64,000 nt of DNA, from NCBI GenBank assembly GCA_029204225.1, contig CM055108.1:23656749-23720748 (forward strand), given 5' to 3'. Below the pieces are notes generated by a model. The model was not told where the DNA came from. It saw only the letters and a program-made list of their open reading frames with translations, and searched no databases. The translations under genes and the position numbers were made by a program. Below, one piece after another: positions 10,097 through 22,912 of the stretch. How positions within the stretch are numbered: the first letter of the stretch is position 1; every line of letters starts with the position of its first letter. The stretch comes from Diphasiastrum complanatum. Its lineage: Eukaryota > Streptophyta > Lycopodiopsida > Lycopodiales > Lycopodiaceae.

Positions 10097-11737
10097 CTGG
10101 GACTCCCTGACTTCTTTAAACAGTTTTCAGTTCATGAAGTAGAGAAGTTCTATCAACGATCAGTTGATATGTTATATGTTTGCTCGTGCTCAGTCCTTTG
10201 GTTGAGCCTAAAAATTCACATTTCAATTGTTGATATAAACTCTTGTAGTAAAGTGTAAAAAGTAGCTGGATGCTTAGATTTAACCTATATTCAGATGCGA
10301 CTTAAAAGAACAAATGCATAGAAGAGAGATGCCACTCAGTGAACAGAACTGTTAAATACTGATCGCCCAATGAGTACATGGGAAGAGGCTCAAACAACTG
10401 TTTTATGAGGCCACTATGGAGAAGATCGGCATTGGTGATAAGTGCACTTTTGTTCTGAGATCTGCTCTTGAACAGCCATTGCCCTATTTTATTTTTTTGA
10501 AATGCAAAGTTGTGTAGTGCCATTGTAATCTAAAAGATCTTTCAGCTGAGTCATCTAAGTTGCCACTCTTTACTTCATGATTATGGTTAGGCTACAGAGG
10601 TTGGTTGGTCAAGTAGGAAGCCTGTGTTCCAACACATTTTCATGATCTAGCTTGTTGATTTTAGAATTTCACAAAATAAGATGGTTAAATTGGCATTTAT
10701 GGTTCACTCTTGAAATTTCTTTTGTACGTGTGTTGAGATATGCTACAAGGGCAAAGTATACTAACCTTCATTCGTGCAAAGAATCATGCTCTTATTGTGA
10801 TGACTGATCATTGTATAAATGTCTACTCTTAAATTCTTGTGATAGTGAATGGCACAAGGTTCAGAAACTGACATTCATAGCTCCATGAAGTTCCTCTTTA
10901 CTGTAGCACCCATATGGTGAGGTTTTTGAAGTCTGGCTTACAATTGATCAGATTTTACTGATTCAAGAGTATTCATTTTTGAAACACAACCTAGAAAGAA
11001 ATGTTTAAAGCTTGTTAACGTTGGCCGAGCATTTGGTTTTAGGCCCTAAAAGAGCTGCTGGGGGCCATATTGTAAAATGCTTCTTTTGGCTTTAACCACA
11101 TACTTTGTGGCTAGGCCTAACACTTTTGCTTACTATGTTTATGCAACCAAGTTAGGGTACACGATTGTTTTGATTGGTTTTGTACATCTTCGAGTGACCT
11201 TTCTCTTCATGCCAAAAATTGCAAGAGACTCTTGTATTGTTTGTGTTAATTCGTAACGTGTCTCATTGATGGGGGCGAGTGTAATAATCTGACCTAGGAT
11301 TATCATAAAATCATAATTCTTTTATTGATTTTACAATAGACATACCATGATGCTAACTCTAATCACCGAATCGAAGCGCATGCAAGTTGTACAATTTGTA
11401 ATCAACACATGCATTCCCAATAAAGACACTTGAATACATGCATCACCTTTTAGCAACCAGAAAAGCCAGGACATTTATAGAATGCTAATGAAGCACAAGT
11501 AAAAGTAAGATTTACCAATTATGGAGGTTGCATAAACATGAAGGATGGTAGATACATGACTTAGCTTTTAAAATGGTCATTCATAATGGAAGTGTATTGT
11601 TTGTCAAGTAACAAAATTCTATCATAGTACATTTATATCTCATGCAAGATGTGTCTCAGAGCTCACCCAATACATTCAAGTGTCAAATCAAATCCAAGAA
11701 AGAATCCTTGTCCTAAACTCATCTATTAGAGGGAGGC

Positions 11738-11794
<57 letters not shown>

Positions 11795-12650
11795 TGGAGA
11801 TGGTAGTGTGTATTCAATTGCACCATAAATTGCAAAATCATGCCATACATTCAACAACTCCATTGAAAACTTTGATCCTTGGGAAGCTAGTGGAGTAAAT
11901 CACTTGAAAAAGATAGAGACAAGGGTTACAATTATCACATGCCCAATAAGAGACAGGGACATTTTTCACACTAAATCATGTGGAGATATGATAGCCACAA
12001 TCATGTGGAGATATGATAGCCACAATTATTTATAACCTACAATGCGCCCTATCCACTCTATACACACTAGAAACCGTGAGGGAACTATCTCCTATTTCAC
12101 ACCCACTTTTATAGTGGGAGAGCAGGATGTGCTTTTGGCATTATTCAAATGAAAATTAAATTATTTAAATACTATGGTGGGTATGAAAAAGTTAGTCAAA
12201 AAAAAAAGTCATCAAATAAGCAAACCCTAATTTACAATCATGAGTAAATGCAAATTTTTTTTCTCCAATTGGCTAAATACTGGAAAGTTGTAGTGAATTT
12301 TTTGAATTAACTGGGCAAGGGTTATAGTTTTTGAAAAAAGAGTGATAACCTCACTGCTTTCAAGGTTGTTGTAAGCCAAGAATCATGCTATCAGAGGTTG
12401 CTGGATAGCTAGGACAATTTTAGCAATTTTGTTCTTAGTGTATGGTCAAGGAACAAATCCAAAAAGTGCAAACAAATTGAGTTTATGCCAATTAGGGTTT
12501 AGATAAAAAAGCTTGGATCTCTTAATGTAGGAGACGAAATTTGATGGGCGCCACATTATTGCGAGTCAGTAACCAGGAGGCCATATAATGTCGTGGAGTA
12601 TAGAGTGCACGATTTGGATCATTATCTAAGTAGCCATAGTTGAAAAATTC
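10097..12650. other. Intergenic; microsatellite and small duplication
   Basis: No gene recognised. It contains a (GA)n tract at 11741-11788 that grades into TGGAGATGGAGATGG, and a perfect 25-bp tandem duplication (TCATGTGGAGATATGATAGC...) at 11976-12025. Confidence 0.5.
11741..11788 (+). repeat. (GA)n microsatellite
   Basis: 48 bp of uninterrupted GA dinucleotides followed by ATGGAGATGGAGATGG, an imperfect extension. Confidence 0.95.
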
Positions 12651-12770
<120 letters not shown>

Positions 12771-12913
12771 GCCCTTCAGAAGTGTTTTGATTTTGAATTT
12801 TCAGATTTTGTAGTTTGCGCCATCAAGACTGATTGCTACTCTTGTCTGGATCTTTGTTGCCATATTGTGTTGCCTAGAGAATCACCTGCTCAAATATCAG
12901 TAGTGATAACCTG

Positions 12914-13758
12914 TGGCTCTGATACCATGTTGCGAACGGGCTTCTTTCGCCTGTGATTCGCGAACGATTTCGTTTCTTTTAAATTTTCTTTTGTGCGGAA
13001 GCCTGCAGGATCTTAGGCACGCGACTACAGGTCACAGAATAGATTTCATTCTAGCAATCAAGATAGCGGAAGACAAGGAGATGCACAAATAGAGCAATCA
13101 AATTATAGGTTTAATTTTTAGAGCGAGATGGTCAGTGTCACGCTCGTTGGCGGCCTGACACTCTGCTCTTTCGCTTTGTTCTGCTCGTTGGCAGACTTTC
13201 ATGCACAACTATTTCGTTTCTATTCTTTTTCTTTTATGCTCTACTCAAGCACATTCTCTGTGTATGTTTTGATCCAGAAAAAAATGGTTTATATCTCTAC
13301 TGTGTGGAGCTTACAAGATAGCCAAACAAAAAATAACAAGAGTAGTTAACGCTAATCAACTAATCAGTTACTCTCCGTTATTGCTGACTGTTTCGGCTGA
13401 GCGTGAAGTTCAAATCACCACACCCGTTGAGCTGCCAGCTGGCAGCGCGAAAGATTTTATTTCGTTTCGTGTCGTGTCTTTGTCTTTCTGGTCCTGGAGG
13501 CATGTTTGACTTCCGCGAATCATTCGACCTTCGAGTTTCGCTTCACTTCGTGTCTTAGGGTTTTCGAGGTCTGTTGACTTTCGCGAATTATTCGCCATTC
13601 GACCTTCGCTTCGTTTTTCCGTTGCGGCAAAGTTGCAGGAGTTCACTATTTCTGACATATTTCTACAGATTGTGCAAAAAGATGAGTAAAACTGCATAAA
13701 TGGGATATAATTGAATGGATGTAGATTAAACATCAATTATGAGGATAATAATCCAACA
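12914..13758 (-). mobile_element. LTR (831 bp) with primer site, 5' end of a decayed element
   Basis: On the minus strand this reads TGTTGGATTATTATCC to CGTTCGCAACA and is followed directly by TGGTATCAGAGCC, the tRNA-iMet primer site. It is therefore a 5' LTR (13758 to 12928) with the PBS at 12927-12914. The LTR has many CpG words: GCGAACG, TTCGCGAATTATTCG, CTTCGTTTTTCCG. No second copy of this LTR is in the window, so the element is truncated or its 3' LTR has been lost. It is much longer than the copia LTRs nearby and belongs to a different family. Confidence 0.75.
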
Positions 13759-15761
13759 CTTCTTGATTAGGCTATTCTTGCCTTATAATAGCTTGATTTG
13801 AGCGGGTTGGCATATCACTAAATTGTTGACTTATGAAATATGAAAAAAAGAAAAGAAATATGCAACATTTGTTGACACTCACAATGCCTATTTACCAAAT
13901 TCAAGTATGCAAGTTGTTTAGGTAGAGGTTAATCCTTAATTTTTTGGGAAATATTGTATGAGCAAATTGATTAAATGAAAAAGGTTTCTCATAAGCAAGC
14001 TTGTTGAGGTTCAAGTATGTACATGATCATGCCTTGAAGGTTTATATCTCTATCACCATGCCAAAGAGCCAATAAATGCCATGAATAACAATTCAAAAAT
14101 GGAGGATATCAATCCCTACATACAGAAATATCCACATCCACTACATTGGATATTCTTTAAAATAGATCTACATACACTCAATCTGTTAGCATGTATGCAA
14201 CCCTTGAAAATACAAAAGAAGACAAGGGACAAAAAATTGTCATTTTTTTTAACTATAAAGATTGCATAAATGGGTATAGCCATCAATTAATGATAAGCAC
14301 ACTCCAAAAAAATCTTCAACCAGAAGGTGTAGAAGAAATATGCATAAAAAGGAATAATTAGAAAAGAGAACAAATGAACAGGAGAAAAACACAAAAGATT
14401 ATTACCCAAACATGAAGGAAGAAATCATAAGAGCTATTGACGATATTAAACACAAAAATCAATTGATTTGGTAAAATGGAAGACATGTCTCTTTAAGAAA
14501 ATGCATAATGTAAAACAATAAACGAAATTGTGGGTAGTAATGCATGGTCCTATACATACAAAGCAAGTCTGTCAAGGTTTGTGTTTCGAATATCGTTGCA
14601 ATTAAATAGTCAAAATATTCAATAGCTTGTGTGGAAAAGATTATAATACTAAAGCTCGAAAATGATAGGCAAGGAATTCTAATTGTTCAAGATTGACAAA
14701 GTAAAAAAGTGCATGATGGTACATAGAAATCAAAAACCAAACTTTCTCAGTAATGCTAGGGCTCCTCCCTCAATTGTAGTGCAATTCACTCGTGCTTTTA
14801 TGAGCTTTGGCAAACAAAACAAATGGGTAGTCCCAATTTTACTCTCTTGGTTGGGTCACCACAATCCCAAGAACATGTCTTTAGAACATATATAGTACAT
14901 TATCTTTTTTGTGCTAACTAACTCCTCTCAATTTAGATGTATAGGCACATAGACAATATTTACCTCTTTGATGGATCACCCATTTACACTAGATCAAATA
15001 TTAGTAGCTTCTATAGAGTTAGATTTATGTTGTGCTTGGGGTAGCATGATCGATCCATTTGTAATCTGTAAATTGAGGCATCCATTATACCTAGATTAGT
15101 GTTGGAAGGTCATGAGGTTTGTCTTGCTTAACAATCAAAGCCTTCTTTAACTCTATTATTTGAGGCCACACCAGGAAAGTGATCTATGAAATAAATAAGA
15201 TGCACCACATTTATAGAATATAGCAAACAAATTCTAGATATGAAGTTGGCATTAGTTGAAACAAGTGGATTCATGATAGTATTTGTAAGTCGATGCCAAA
15301 AATTTCAAGCTGTTTGTGGAAATATCTTTGATTGTGATGACTCTATATGAATTTGATTTACTTTAAGATTCATATGCTTGGTATTGTGGTGATAATGTGC
15401 AGTTTTGTTTAGATTTGTTAGGTTAAAAAACACACACACAAAGTATGTTTGGATAGCTCTCTCTCTCTCTCTCTCTCTAGCACATGTAAGAGAAACATTC
15501 ATGGGAGAGCAAAATGGCTCCCATTTTCTATTAAGTACCTTACTAGGAGGTATGCAATTGCATCAATTTATGATTAATGCTAAGTAGGTCATTACCTTAT
15601 TTGGAGGTATGCCATTGCATCAATTTATGATTCATGCTAAGTATGGTTCTAGTATTTCAAGTGGTTCTCAACCCCCTTAACAATACTTATATGTAGCTAC
15701 AAAGGGGTTTGCCATCTTTGGCAATTCCCCAATCGTGTGGTGCCAATTATTTTTGGCTATG

Positions 15762-15766
<5 letters not shown>
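13759..15766. other. No recognisable gene
   Basis: AT-rich DNA. A near-repeat of a block beginning GGAGGTATGC (TTGCATCAATTTATGATT) occurs at 15547-15583 and 15602-15639. A short (CT)n tract is at 15457-15478. No coding motif seen. Confidence 0.45.

Positions 15767-15846
<80 letters not shown>
15767..15846 (+). repeat. (TC)n microsatellite, 80 bp
   Basis: Uninterrupted TC dinucleotides. Open frames through it on both strands encode only Ser-Leu or Arg-Glu runs and are artefacts. Confidence 0.95.
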
Positions 15847-15850
<4 letters not shown>

Positions 15851-16920
15851 GCACGCGCTCATCACGTTCAATGTCGTTTTGGATACCACATCAAGAAAGA
15901 AGGTGTCTCTCTTAGTAGAAAAATGTTCGCATTCCAATTTTTTTCCATGGCCATAATTGGTGCCCAATTGTAAAAAAGCATCGCTCTACAAACAAATTTA
16001 AGCTGCTTATAAAAAAAGGGGATCCAGAGATATCTCTTCTTTAACATCTAAGAATGAAACATGCCATATGCACAATTGTATATATAATGTTTACAAAAGG
16101 TCCCGCTTGTATTTCGCCCCAATAAATAAGGCTTCACATACCATTTGCTTATCCAACATTTAGTGTATGAGAGATGCCATTCACATAGGCATGCCAGTTT
16201 GTTGGATTACGGAGCAAATTTAATGCTCTTTGTCGATTAGGATACTATCATTCATTTGTGAAACTGGATAAAACATCTTAAACACTAACTATGGTTGCCA
16301 TGATAGAGCATTACATGCACGTAATGCCAAGTACTTCGATTTTCTTTGTTTAAAGCACCTCTAGAAGCATAATGTTCATTTAAATTTAGAACCAAATTTT
16401 TTTGTGAGCAGTTTCATCGTAATTTTCAAGTAAAGTTATGATGAAATGTGCATATGGATAGTTAATGATGCGTTGCCACATAGCAGCATGCACATTTCAC
16501 ATGAAATGTGCTTCCGATGATAGCTTGTCATTGGAGGCTGTCCACATGCACGTTTCATGAAAAAAGAAATTTGATTTAATAAAAAAAATATTTTGATGGG
16601 AAGGCCAAAAGAATTTGAAAAAATAAACTCGAAAAAGAAAATTAATTTTTTTTTTGAAAAATAATGCTGAACATATATTGCAAAAAAAAAAGGAAAAACT
16701 TGACACTTGCCATCATGCAGGGGAAGGCCCTCTTCCACTAGAGCCTTTTGCTTGCTAGAGTGCACATGGCCTTGCGCTCTGTGCCCTCCCAAGGTGGAAG
16801 ACCCTCAAAGAAAGGGTAAAGTGTGAAGTTTAGGGTCGGGGCCATTCTCGCACGAGGCTATTCCTTACATCCACCTCGCCACTTTACCTTAAGACCTTAC
16901 ACAAAAAATCGTTCCTTATA
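15847..16920. other. No recognisable gene; one near-perfect palindrome
   Basis: No coding motif. GCACATTTCA at 16490 and TGAAATGTGC ending at 16511 form a 10-bp inverted repeat with a 2-base centre, and related GAAATGTGC words recur at 16443 and 16504. Confidence 0.4.
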
Positions 16921-17556
16921 ATCTATTGTCACGACAGCAGAGCAAGAGCAGCATTGTGGTCTCTTCTCTCTGCAATATCTCTGCGTGTCTCCGCTGTCTT
17001 CTTCTTCTTCTTGTGTTCCGAAGGAAGCGCGATCTCAATCTAAATATATTGGTGGCTAAAGCGAGCACAATCTATTTCGTCCTTTTTGTTTAGAAGCCAA
17101 ATCGTCTTATAGTTACTCAGGGAGGAGAGGGTTGATTTTGGCTTTTGATGCTTGCTGATTTAGGATGACTTACTTGCTGAAAACGGTTAGGTGATTGCGT
17201 TGCTACCTTTGATCAATACGATTTTTAGCTCTGGCTGTTTCACAATTACTATTGTAACAGGAATCATAGGTGGTTCTTGTTGTGGGTGCAAAATTAAATT
17301 TTCTCGGTTTCATTCATATGGGATCATATATAACAATAATGGTATACAGCCAATGAACGCCTGCTATGAATGTAATTTGTGCATCAAGGTGGACGAAGTG
17401 CATACAAGTTCGAAGGAAGGAGGAGCGACAGGTAGAACAGGCGCAAGAGAAAGAGTAGTTTAATAGAAAGGAATAAAAATTATATGGTGAATGAATGGTG
17501 TGTGGAAGGCGATTAACAGGAGGCTAGGGTTTGTGTGTTTGTGACTGGAGAAGGGC
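16921..17556 (+). promoter_or_regulatory. Probable promoter and 5' UTR of the BCHB-like gene
   Basis: The sequence becomes GC-richer and pyrimidine-rich (TCTCTTCTCTCTGC at about 16961, CTTCTTCTTCTTCTTG at about 16999). This is typical of plant 5' leaders and lies about 550 bp before the start ATG at 17557. Several upstream ATGs are present, so part of this stretch may be a 5' UTR intron. The start site cannot be placed from sequence alone. Confidence 0.4.
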
Positions 17557-17705
17557 ATGAATTTTGTTAGAGGCGTAGCAGATTTTTTGCGAAAAGGCTC
17601 ACTTGTGCAAGGAGCAGGAGGAGGAGGCTTAAAAACATCAGATTTAGAAGTTCAGATTGAGAACTCATCCTTACCTCCTCAATCTTGGCCAGAATTGCAA
17701 TTCAG
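17557..17705 (+). CDS. BCHB: BCHB-like exon 1 (start)
   Basis: The start codon is in GGGCATGAAT. The frame reads MNFVRGVADFLRKGSLVQG, a Gly-rich stretch, then a segment ending PQSWPELQF, with donor CAG|GTATGG after 17705 (phase 2). The first 15 residues match the start of plant BCHB (MN, a V, K or R, GVAD, basic residues) as I remember it, which fixes the start codon. The frame continues 75 bases past the donor to a stop at 17781, as expected if it is intronic. The next coding base is 11 kb away. Confidence 0.8.
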
Positions 17706-17964
17706 GTATGGAATTATGTATATTGCCGATTTTCTCTTTCTAGCTGCATCTCTTTTTCTTACATTTGTCCCGTATTTATGAGGTGCTGATTGTGTTTTCC
17801 CCTGCTTTCTTTGCCGGGTCCCCTTAGGGTGGTTTCACACTATTAGCAAGTCCCTTTGCCTGGCCCTTTCACATGCCACCCATTTTTTGAATCTTGGCAA
17901 GTGAGTTGACAGGCAATGGACCAATGGACCACCCCTGTTTCACATTTGGTTGGTAAGTGTTAAA

Positions 17965-18160
17965 TGAAGGGCCACAACCAACTATGTCCCATTGCAAATG
18001 AGCTAGGGCACACTACACATACTTATAGACTTTGGTTTATGCCGAAACGCAAAAGCAGCCTAAAAGCAATTGCCTAATTGATGTCTCTATATAAGGTAAA
18101 AGCACCAACACCTATTTATAGCAAAACTTGTGCTCCAAATCAAGCACTAGAATCTTGACC
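17965..18160 (-). repeat. Partial 3' LTR of the outer copia relic
   Basis: About 190 bp match the inner part of the LTR at 27869-28281 (shared words include GCAAATGAGCTAGGGC, GCAATTGCCTAATTGATG and CAAATCAAGCACTAGAATC). Both LTR ends are missing, and the remnant is fused directly to the end of integrase. It marks the 3' end of the outer relic. Confidence 0.75.
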
Positions 18161-19831
18161 TCGAGATCCAGGCTCCTGTAATGACTCGTCACACAAGATA
18201 GAAATTCCTCCATCTTGCTTTCCATCATAAGGTTTCTTTGTATCTTTATGAGTTCCATCCTCATCAAAGATTACATCCCTGCTTATGATGACTTTCTTAC
18301 CCTCCAAGTCATACAGCCTGTATCCTTTCTCTTGACTATCATATCCAAGGAATAAACACTTGGTCGCCTCAGAATCCAATTTGCTCCGTGAATCCTTAGG
18401 TATGTGAGCATAAGCAATACTTCCAAACACCCTTAAATGACTTACATCTGGTTTCTGTCACGTGTAAGCTTCCTCTGGAGTTCGATTCTCTACAACCCTT
18501 GTAGGACTTCGATTCAAAAGATAAACCATTGTCTTAACTGCTTCACCCAAAAACATATTTGGAAGATTCTTACTTTTGAGCATACTCCTTGCAGTTTCCA
18601 CAATAGACCGGTTCTTCCTTTCCTCAACTCCATTTTGTTGAGGCGTGTCCATGCTTGCAAATTGTCTCTTTATACCATGATCCTTGCAAAACACTTGAAA
18701 TTTCGTAGAAAGATACTATCCCTCTTTGTTCGAGCGAAGTATCTTGATTTGTCTATTTGTTTCTTTCTGTGAAGTGCTTCACCCTTATTCTTGAGAAGAT
18801 AAATCCACGTCTTCTAGAATAGTCATCAATAAACACCATGTAGCAGCTTGCTCCCCCATAAGACTAAGTTCTCATAGGACCACACAAATCTGTATGAACA
18901 AGTTCTAGAACATTTCTCACCATGAATGTACTAGACGAAAATTTTTTCATATGATGTTTTCCTAAGACACAGCCCTCACAAACCTTGTGATCAGAAACAA
19001 CTTGAGGTAAACCTGTAACCATGTTGTATTTCCTCAAGACTTGAGGTGTCATATGCTTTGAAGCTCCTGAATCAATAAACCAATACTCCTTTTCCTTCGA
19101 GAAGCCACCAGAAGATGTCGATGTTGAAAACAATTCATAGTCTTCAAGATCTAAGGCACTTAATTTTGCTTTAGATGCTTTTTCTTCTTCAGCGAAATTC
19201 CCATCCTGCTTCTTCTTGAACTTGTTGTGCCAGCACTCCTTTCCGTAATGTCTCGATTTTCCGCAAACAAAGCAGTTTCTCTTTTGAAGTAGTTTCTTTC
19301 CATCTTCTGATCGATTTGATTGATTCTCCGGATCTTGCTGCTTCTCCTTCTTTTTCTTCCCTTTGCACCCTTCTTGGAACTTTTGTCTTACTTCTTTGCT
19401 AGGAATACGTGCTCCTTGAATTCGTCTCTGTTGACAATATTTTGTCGCCTCATTTCCTCTTGTAGCAATATAGCATCAGCTCATCGAAAGAAGGCCTCGT
19501 CTCCCGTAATGATAACATCATCACAAAGTTTTGATAAGCTAAAGGTAGACTATTACGCATAATGGATACCAATACTGTATCCGGAACACTTTCTCCAACC
19601 GCAATAAGTTGCCCTCTCAGATCATTCACCCGAGTAAGGTAGTGTGTTACTGATTCACCTGTACCCATCTTCAATGTCTGTAGCTTATTAGTCAAGAACA
19701 AGATTCGTGATTGATTCACAGTCTTGTATAAGTTCTTTAGCATATCCCAAGCCTCCTTGGGTCTAGCAGCATCTCTGATGTGAGGTATGATCATATCTCT
19801 AATTGACAAGTTGATGATATGATGAGCTTTT
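18140..19831 (-). pseudogene. Outer copia relic: gag, protease and integrase
   Basis: On the minus strand: gag (19831-19450: HHIINLSIRDMIIPH, PKEAWDMLKNLY, LTNKLQTLKMGTGES); a CX2C...H zinc knuckle (about 19290-19210: CFVCGKSRHYGKECW); protease YWFIDSGASKHMT (about 19095); then a deletion running straight into the pre-integrase motif CEGCVLGKHHMKKF and HTDLCGPMRT; then the integrase end (PQQNGVEERKN, GEAVKTMVYLLNRSP) and the GSIAYAHIP...KCLFLGYDS block down to 18140. RT and RNase H are missing. Frameshifts occur at about 18430 and 18700. The target site of the nested element (CTTTT) falls within gag. Confidence 0.85.
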
Positions 19832-20232
19832 TGTTAGAATCAAAGAGATTCTCTAATCGGAGTAGACTAATCTTATTAGTACTCACACCAATCATCAACC
19901 ACAAGCTGAAGAAGAAGAGAGACTGCAAGAAGCTATGCTTCATAAGCTGGAAATCGAGATAACAATGGAGGTGGGTGCCCATCTACTCTTATAGAGAGTG
20001 CCCACAATGAAAAGCAAAAGCTATCCTTCTACAATAGCAATTGAAATGCTAATTATGAAGTCTTCACAATAGAAATCTACGCTAGCTTGGTTAAAATAGA
20101 TTTTTATACTATTCTAGGAAAATTGGTACTAACTTAGGTACCTATACTAAAAATAGATAGTACCTATACTAAAAATAAAAATAGGCCTTCTAGCACGCAG
20201 GCTGGCCTCTACAATTAACCATTTATTCTAAC
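19832..20232 (-). repeat. 3' LTR of copia element B
   Basis: Bounded by CTTTT and by the purine tract CATTAAGGGGGAG. It is about 85 bp longer than its partner at 23782. The difference is a segment containing two copies of ACCTATACTAAAAATAGATA and its flank, which the partner lacks. Confidence 0.85.
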
Positions 20233-21700
20233 ACTCCCCCTTAATGGATAATTGATTATTAAGAACACCTAGGAGAGTCCTGAGCTTCTCAAATTTTTCA
20301 CGACCAAGTCCTTTTGTGAAGATATCTGCAACTTGATCATTGGTGTCACAGTAGATAAACACTACTTCACCACTTTGTAACTTTCCTCGTATGAAATGCT
20401 GTTGAACTTCAATATGCTTTGACCTACTATGAAACACTGGATTCTTTGCAAGCTGAATACAACTCTGATTGTCACACCCAAGAATTGTAGGTTCAACTTG
20501 TTCTATATGAAGATCTTTTAGAATCCCTCGTAACCAAATTGCTTCACAAGTCGCTGATGTAGTAGCCCTGTACTTTGCCTTTTGTAGAAGATAAAGCAAT
20601 TGTTGGTTGCTTTTTACTACTCCAAGCATCAACAAAACCCTCAAGTTTTATTTTTGTTCCTTTACCATAATAAATGCTATACCTGAGTGTCCCTTTGACA
20701 TACATAACGCAAAATCCTTTTTGCCGCTTTCCAATGACAAACTTTTGGTAAAGACATGAATTGACTCACCATGCTCACTGCATATGAAATGTCTGGTCGA
20801 GTAGTTGTTAGATAGATAAGACTACCTACAAGCTGCCTATAAAGTGTTTCATTCACACTTTCAGAATTTTCCTCTTTTGTAAGCTTTACACTTGGATCAT
20901 AAGGTGTAGAAATGGACTTACAATCAAGCATGTTAAACTTCTTGAGTAACTCTCTTGCATACTTTGCTTGTGATATGAAAAGATTTTCCTTTGATCTCCA
21001 AACTTCAATACCCAAACAATACTGAAGTCTCTCTAAATCTTTCATATCAAACTCCTGTGAAAGATTCTTCTTTATCTTCTCTATTAGTGACTTATTTGAC
21101 CCTGTGATAATAAGATCATTTACATAAAAATGACTATGTCATCTAAATCTTTCATAATATAAAGCGTTGACTCTGACATGCTTCTATAAAAATTTTCAAA
21201 AAATAATTGTTGATACGTGTATACCATGCTCTAGGCGCTTGTTTCAACCCATATAATGCTTTCTTTAACTTGCAAACCAAGTGCTCTTTGCCTTCAACCT
21301 CATAACCCTGAGGTTGCTCCAGATAAACCTCCTCTTCAAGGTAACCGTTCAAGAAAGCACTCTTGACATCCATTTGTTGAATATCCCATCCAAAATGAGA
21401 TGCAATCGCCAAAACACTCCTCAAAGTATTCATTTTAGCAACATGTGCGGAAGTATCTTCATAGTCAATTCCTTCCCTCTGAGCATGTCCTTTGGCTACT
21501 AATCTGGCTTTATACTTATCTATAGAACCATCAGACTTAAACTTGGTTCTATAATTCCACTTGCAACCAATTGGTTTCTTACCCGCTGGAAGTTCAACAA
21601 GATCCCATGTCTCGTTTTTCATGCATACGATGATGCTTGCCCATAACACATCCTTCACAAATTTTTCCTGAAGATACAATATTAGGTAATCCTATTACCA
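20233..21700 (-). pseudogene. Copia B reverse transcriptase and RNase H
   Basis: Minus-strand RVT_2-type RT: WDLVELPAGKKPIGCKW, YKARLVAKGHAQ, MDVKSAFLNGYLEEEVYLEQ and KALYGLKQAPRAWY (21680-21210). The catalytic motif, normally YVDD, reads YVND near 21140. The thumb (FDMKDLERLQYCLGIEVW) and TTTRPDISYAVSMVSQF follow (21045-20780). RNase H (20644-20235) retains EAIWLRGILKDL, CDNQSCIQL, SKHIEVQQHFIRG and DQVADIFTKGL. There is a small deletion near 20650, where the block around VDADWAG would be, and frame breaks occur near 21150 and 20690. Confidence 0.9.
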
Positions 21701-22912
21701 TATTATTGTCTTTTAGAACCTATAAGCTTTTATAGTTCAGATGTCCAAGCCTTTCATGCCATATCTTGCTCTACATGCTATCAGAAGCTACACAAGCCTG
21801 ATGATCCGATGTAGTCACATCAAGTTTGTAAAGTCGACCTTCCAAAGATTTTATTTTTGTCTTTGATAAGACACTTCTGATCATCAAACTCAACCTCCAT
21901 GTGCAGTTTAGCAATAGCAGAAACTGAAAGTAAATTCTTCTTTAAACCTGGAACATAGAGAACATTCTTAATTTCTCCTATATCTCTTGAAGGTAAATGT
22001 ACTCTTACTGTACCTCACCTTTGATGTCGTAAGAAGAATCGTCTCCAAGCTTGACATGTGAATTTACACCACTGTCATCAAATTGTGTAAACCACTCACG
22101 ATGTGGTGTCATATGTTGCGTTGCTCTAGAATCAATATACCAACAGTCTTTAGAGATCTCTGATGTTGAAGCTGAGAATAACTCATAGCATCCCACAGCT
22201 TCACTTTTGTCTTCGTCTTCAATGAAGTTATCTGACTAATTCTTCTTGCCCTGGATTGCCTTCTTTTTCCTGCACTCAAACACAAAATGACCATATTTAC
22301 CACGAAAGTTACAATTATCATTTCTCTTTGGATTGGATTTGGAACTATCTCCTTTTTCCGTATTGTCCTTGCCTTCCTGCTTCTGATCCTTTTTGCCTCC
22401 TTTCCTCTTGCCCTCCTTACCTTGATTCTTGGAAAAGAATCCCAGTTCCTTGAAGTCTTCCCTAGACATCAAGTTTTGTCTTCGTAATTCCTCTTGAAGT
22501 AGCAAACCATTGAGCTCGAATGTCGGCGATCTCTCCCTCAAACTTAGTTTCATAACAAAGTTCTGATATTGTAATGGTAAGCTATTTAAAACAATTTGTA
22601 CTAGAGTATTATCAAGTACAATTTCTCCTATAGAAGACAATTGATCTCTTAAATCCTTCACCCTGGTAATAAAATCCGTAATGGATTTTTCTGATTCCAT
22701 GTTCAAGGTATGAAGCTTATTGTTCAAGAACAACGCTCGAGACTTACCGTTTCATATGTGTTCTTAAGGATATCCCATGCATCCTTAGGCCCAACTGCAT
22801 TCCTGATTAGAGGAATAACCTTATCCTTCTTGTCCCATGACAATTTCCCAATAATCTTTGTCCTGAAGTATATTTTGAAGTTTGAATTTCCACAAGCTGT
22901 AGGTAGATCCAT
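21701..22912 (-). pseudogene. Copia B gag and protease
   Basis: Minus-strand gag (22912-22240) with WDILKNTYETVS, FLNNKLHTLNMESEKSITDF, LPLQYQNFVMKLSLR, and a basic KRKGGKKDQKQEGK tract before the zinc knuckle (CNFRGKYGHFVFEC, with the second Cys altered to Arg). Protease (22196-22000) reads CWYIDSRATQHMT: the catalytic DSG/DTG is DSR. The remainder (about 21990-21700) is spacer and pre-integrase sequence. A frameshift separates gag from protease near 22235. Confidence 0.85.

Noticed and set aside
15677-15973. Open frames of 73-96 residues on both strands with Ser-Leu or Arg-Glu runs
   Set aside because: They are translations of the (TC)n tract. The same holds for frames at 12-197, 29477-29692, 55218-55469 and 56938-57330.
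16436-16792. 118-residue minus-strand frame
   Set aside because: Phe/Lys-rich because of A/T runs; no motif and low complexity.
18437-18772. 111-residue plus-strand frame
   Set aside because: Antisense of the copia integrase on the minus strand, which has clear motifs.
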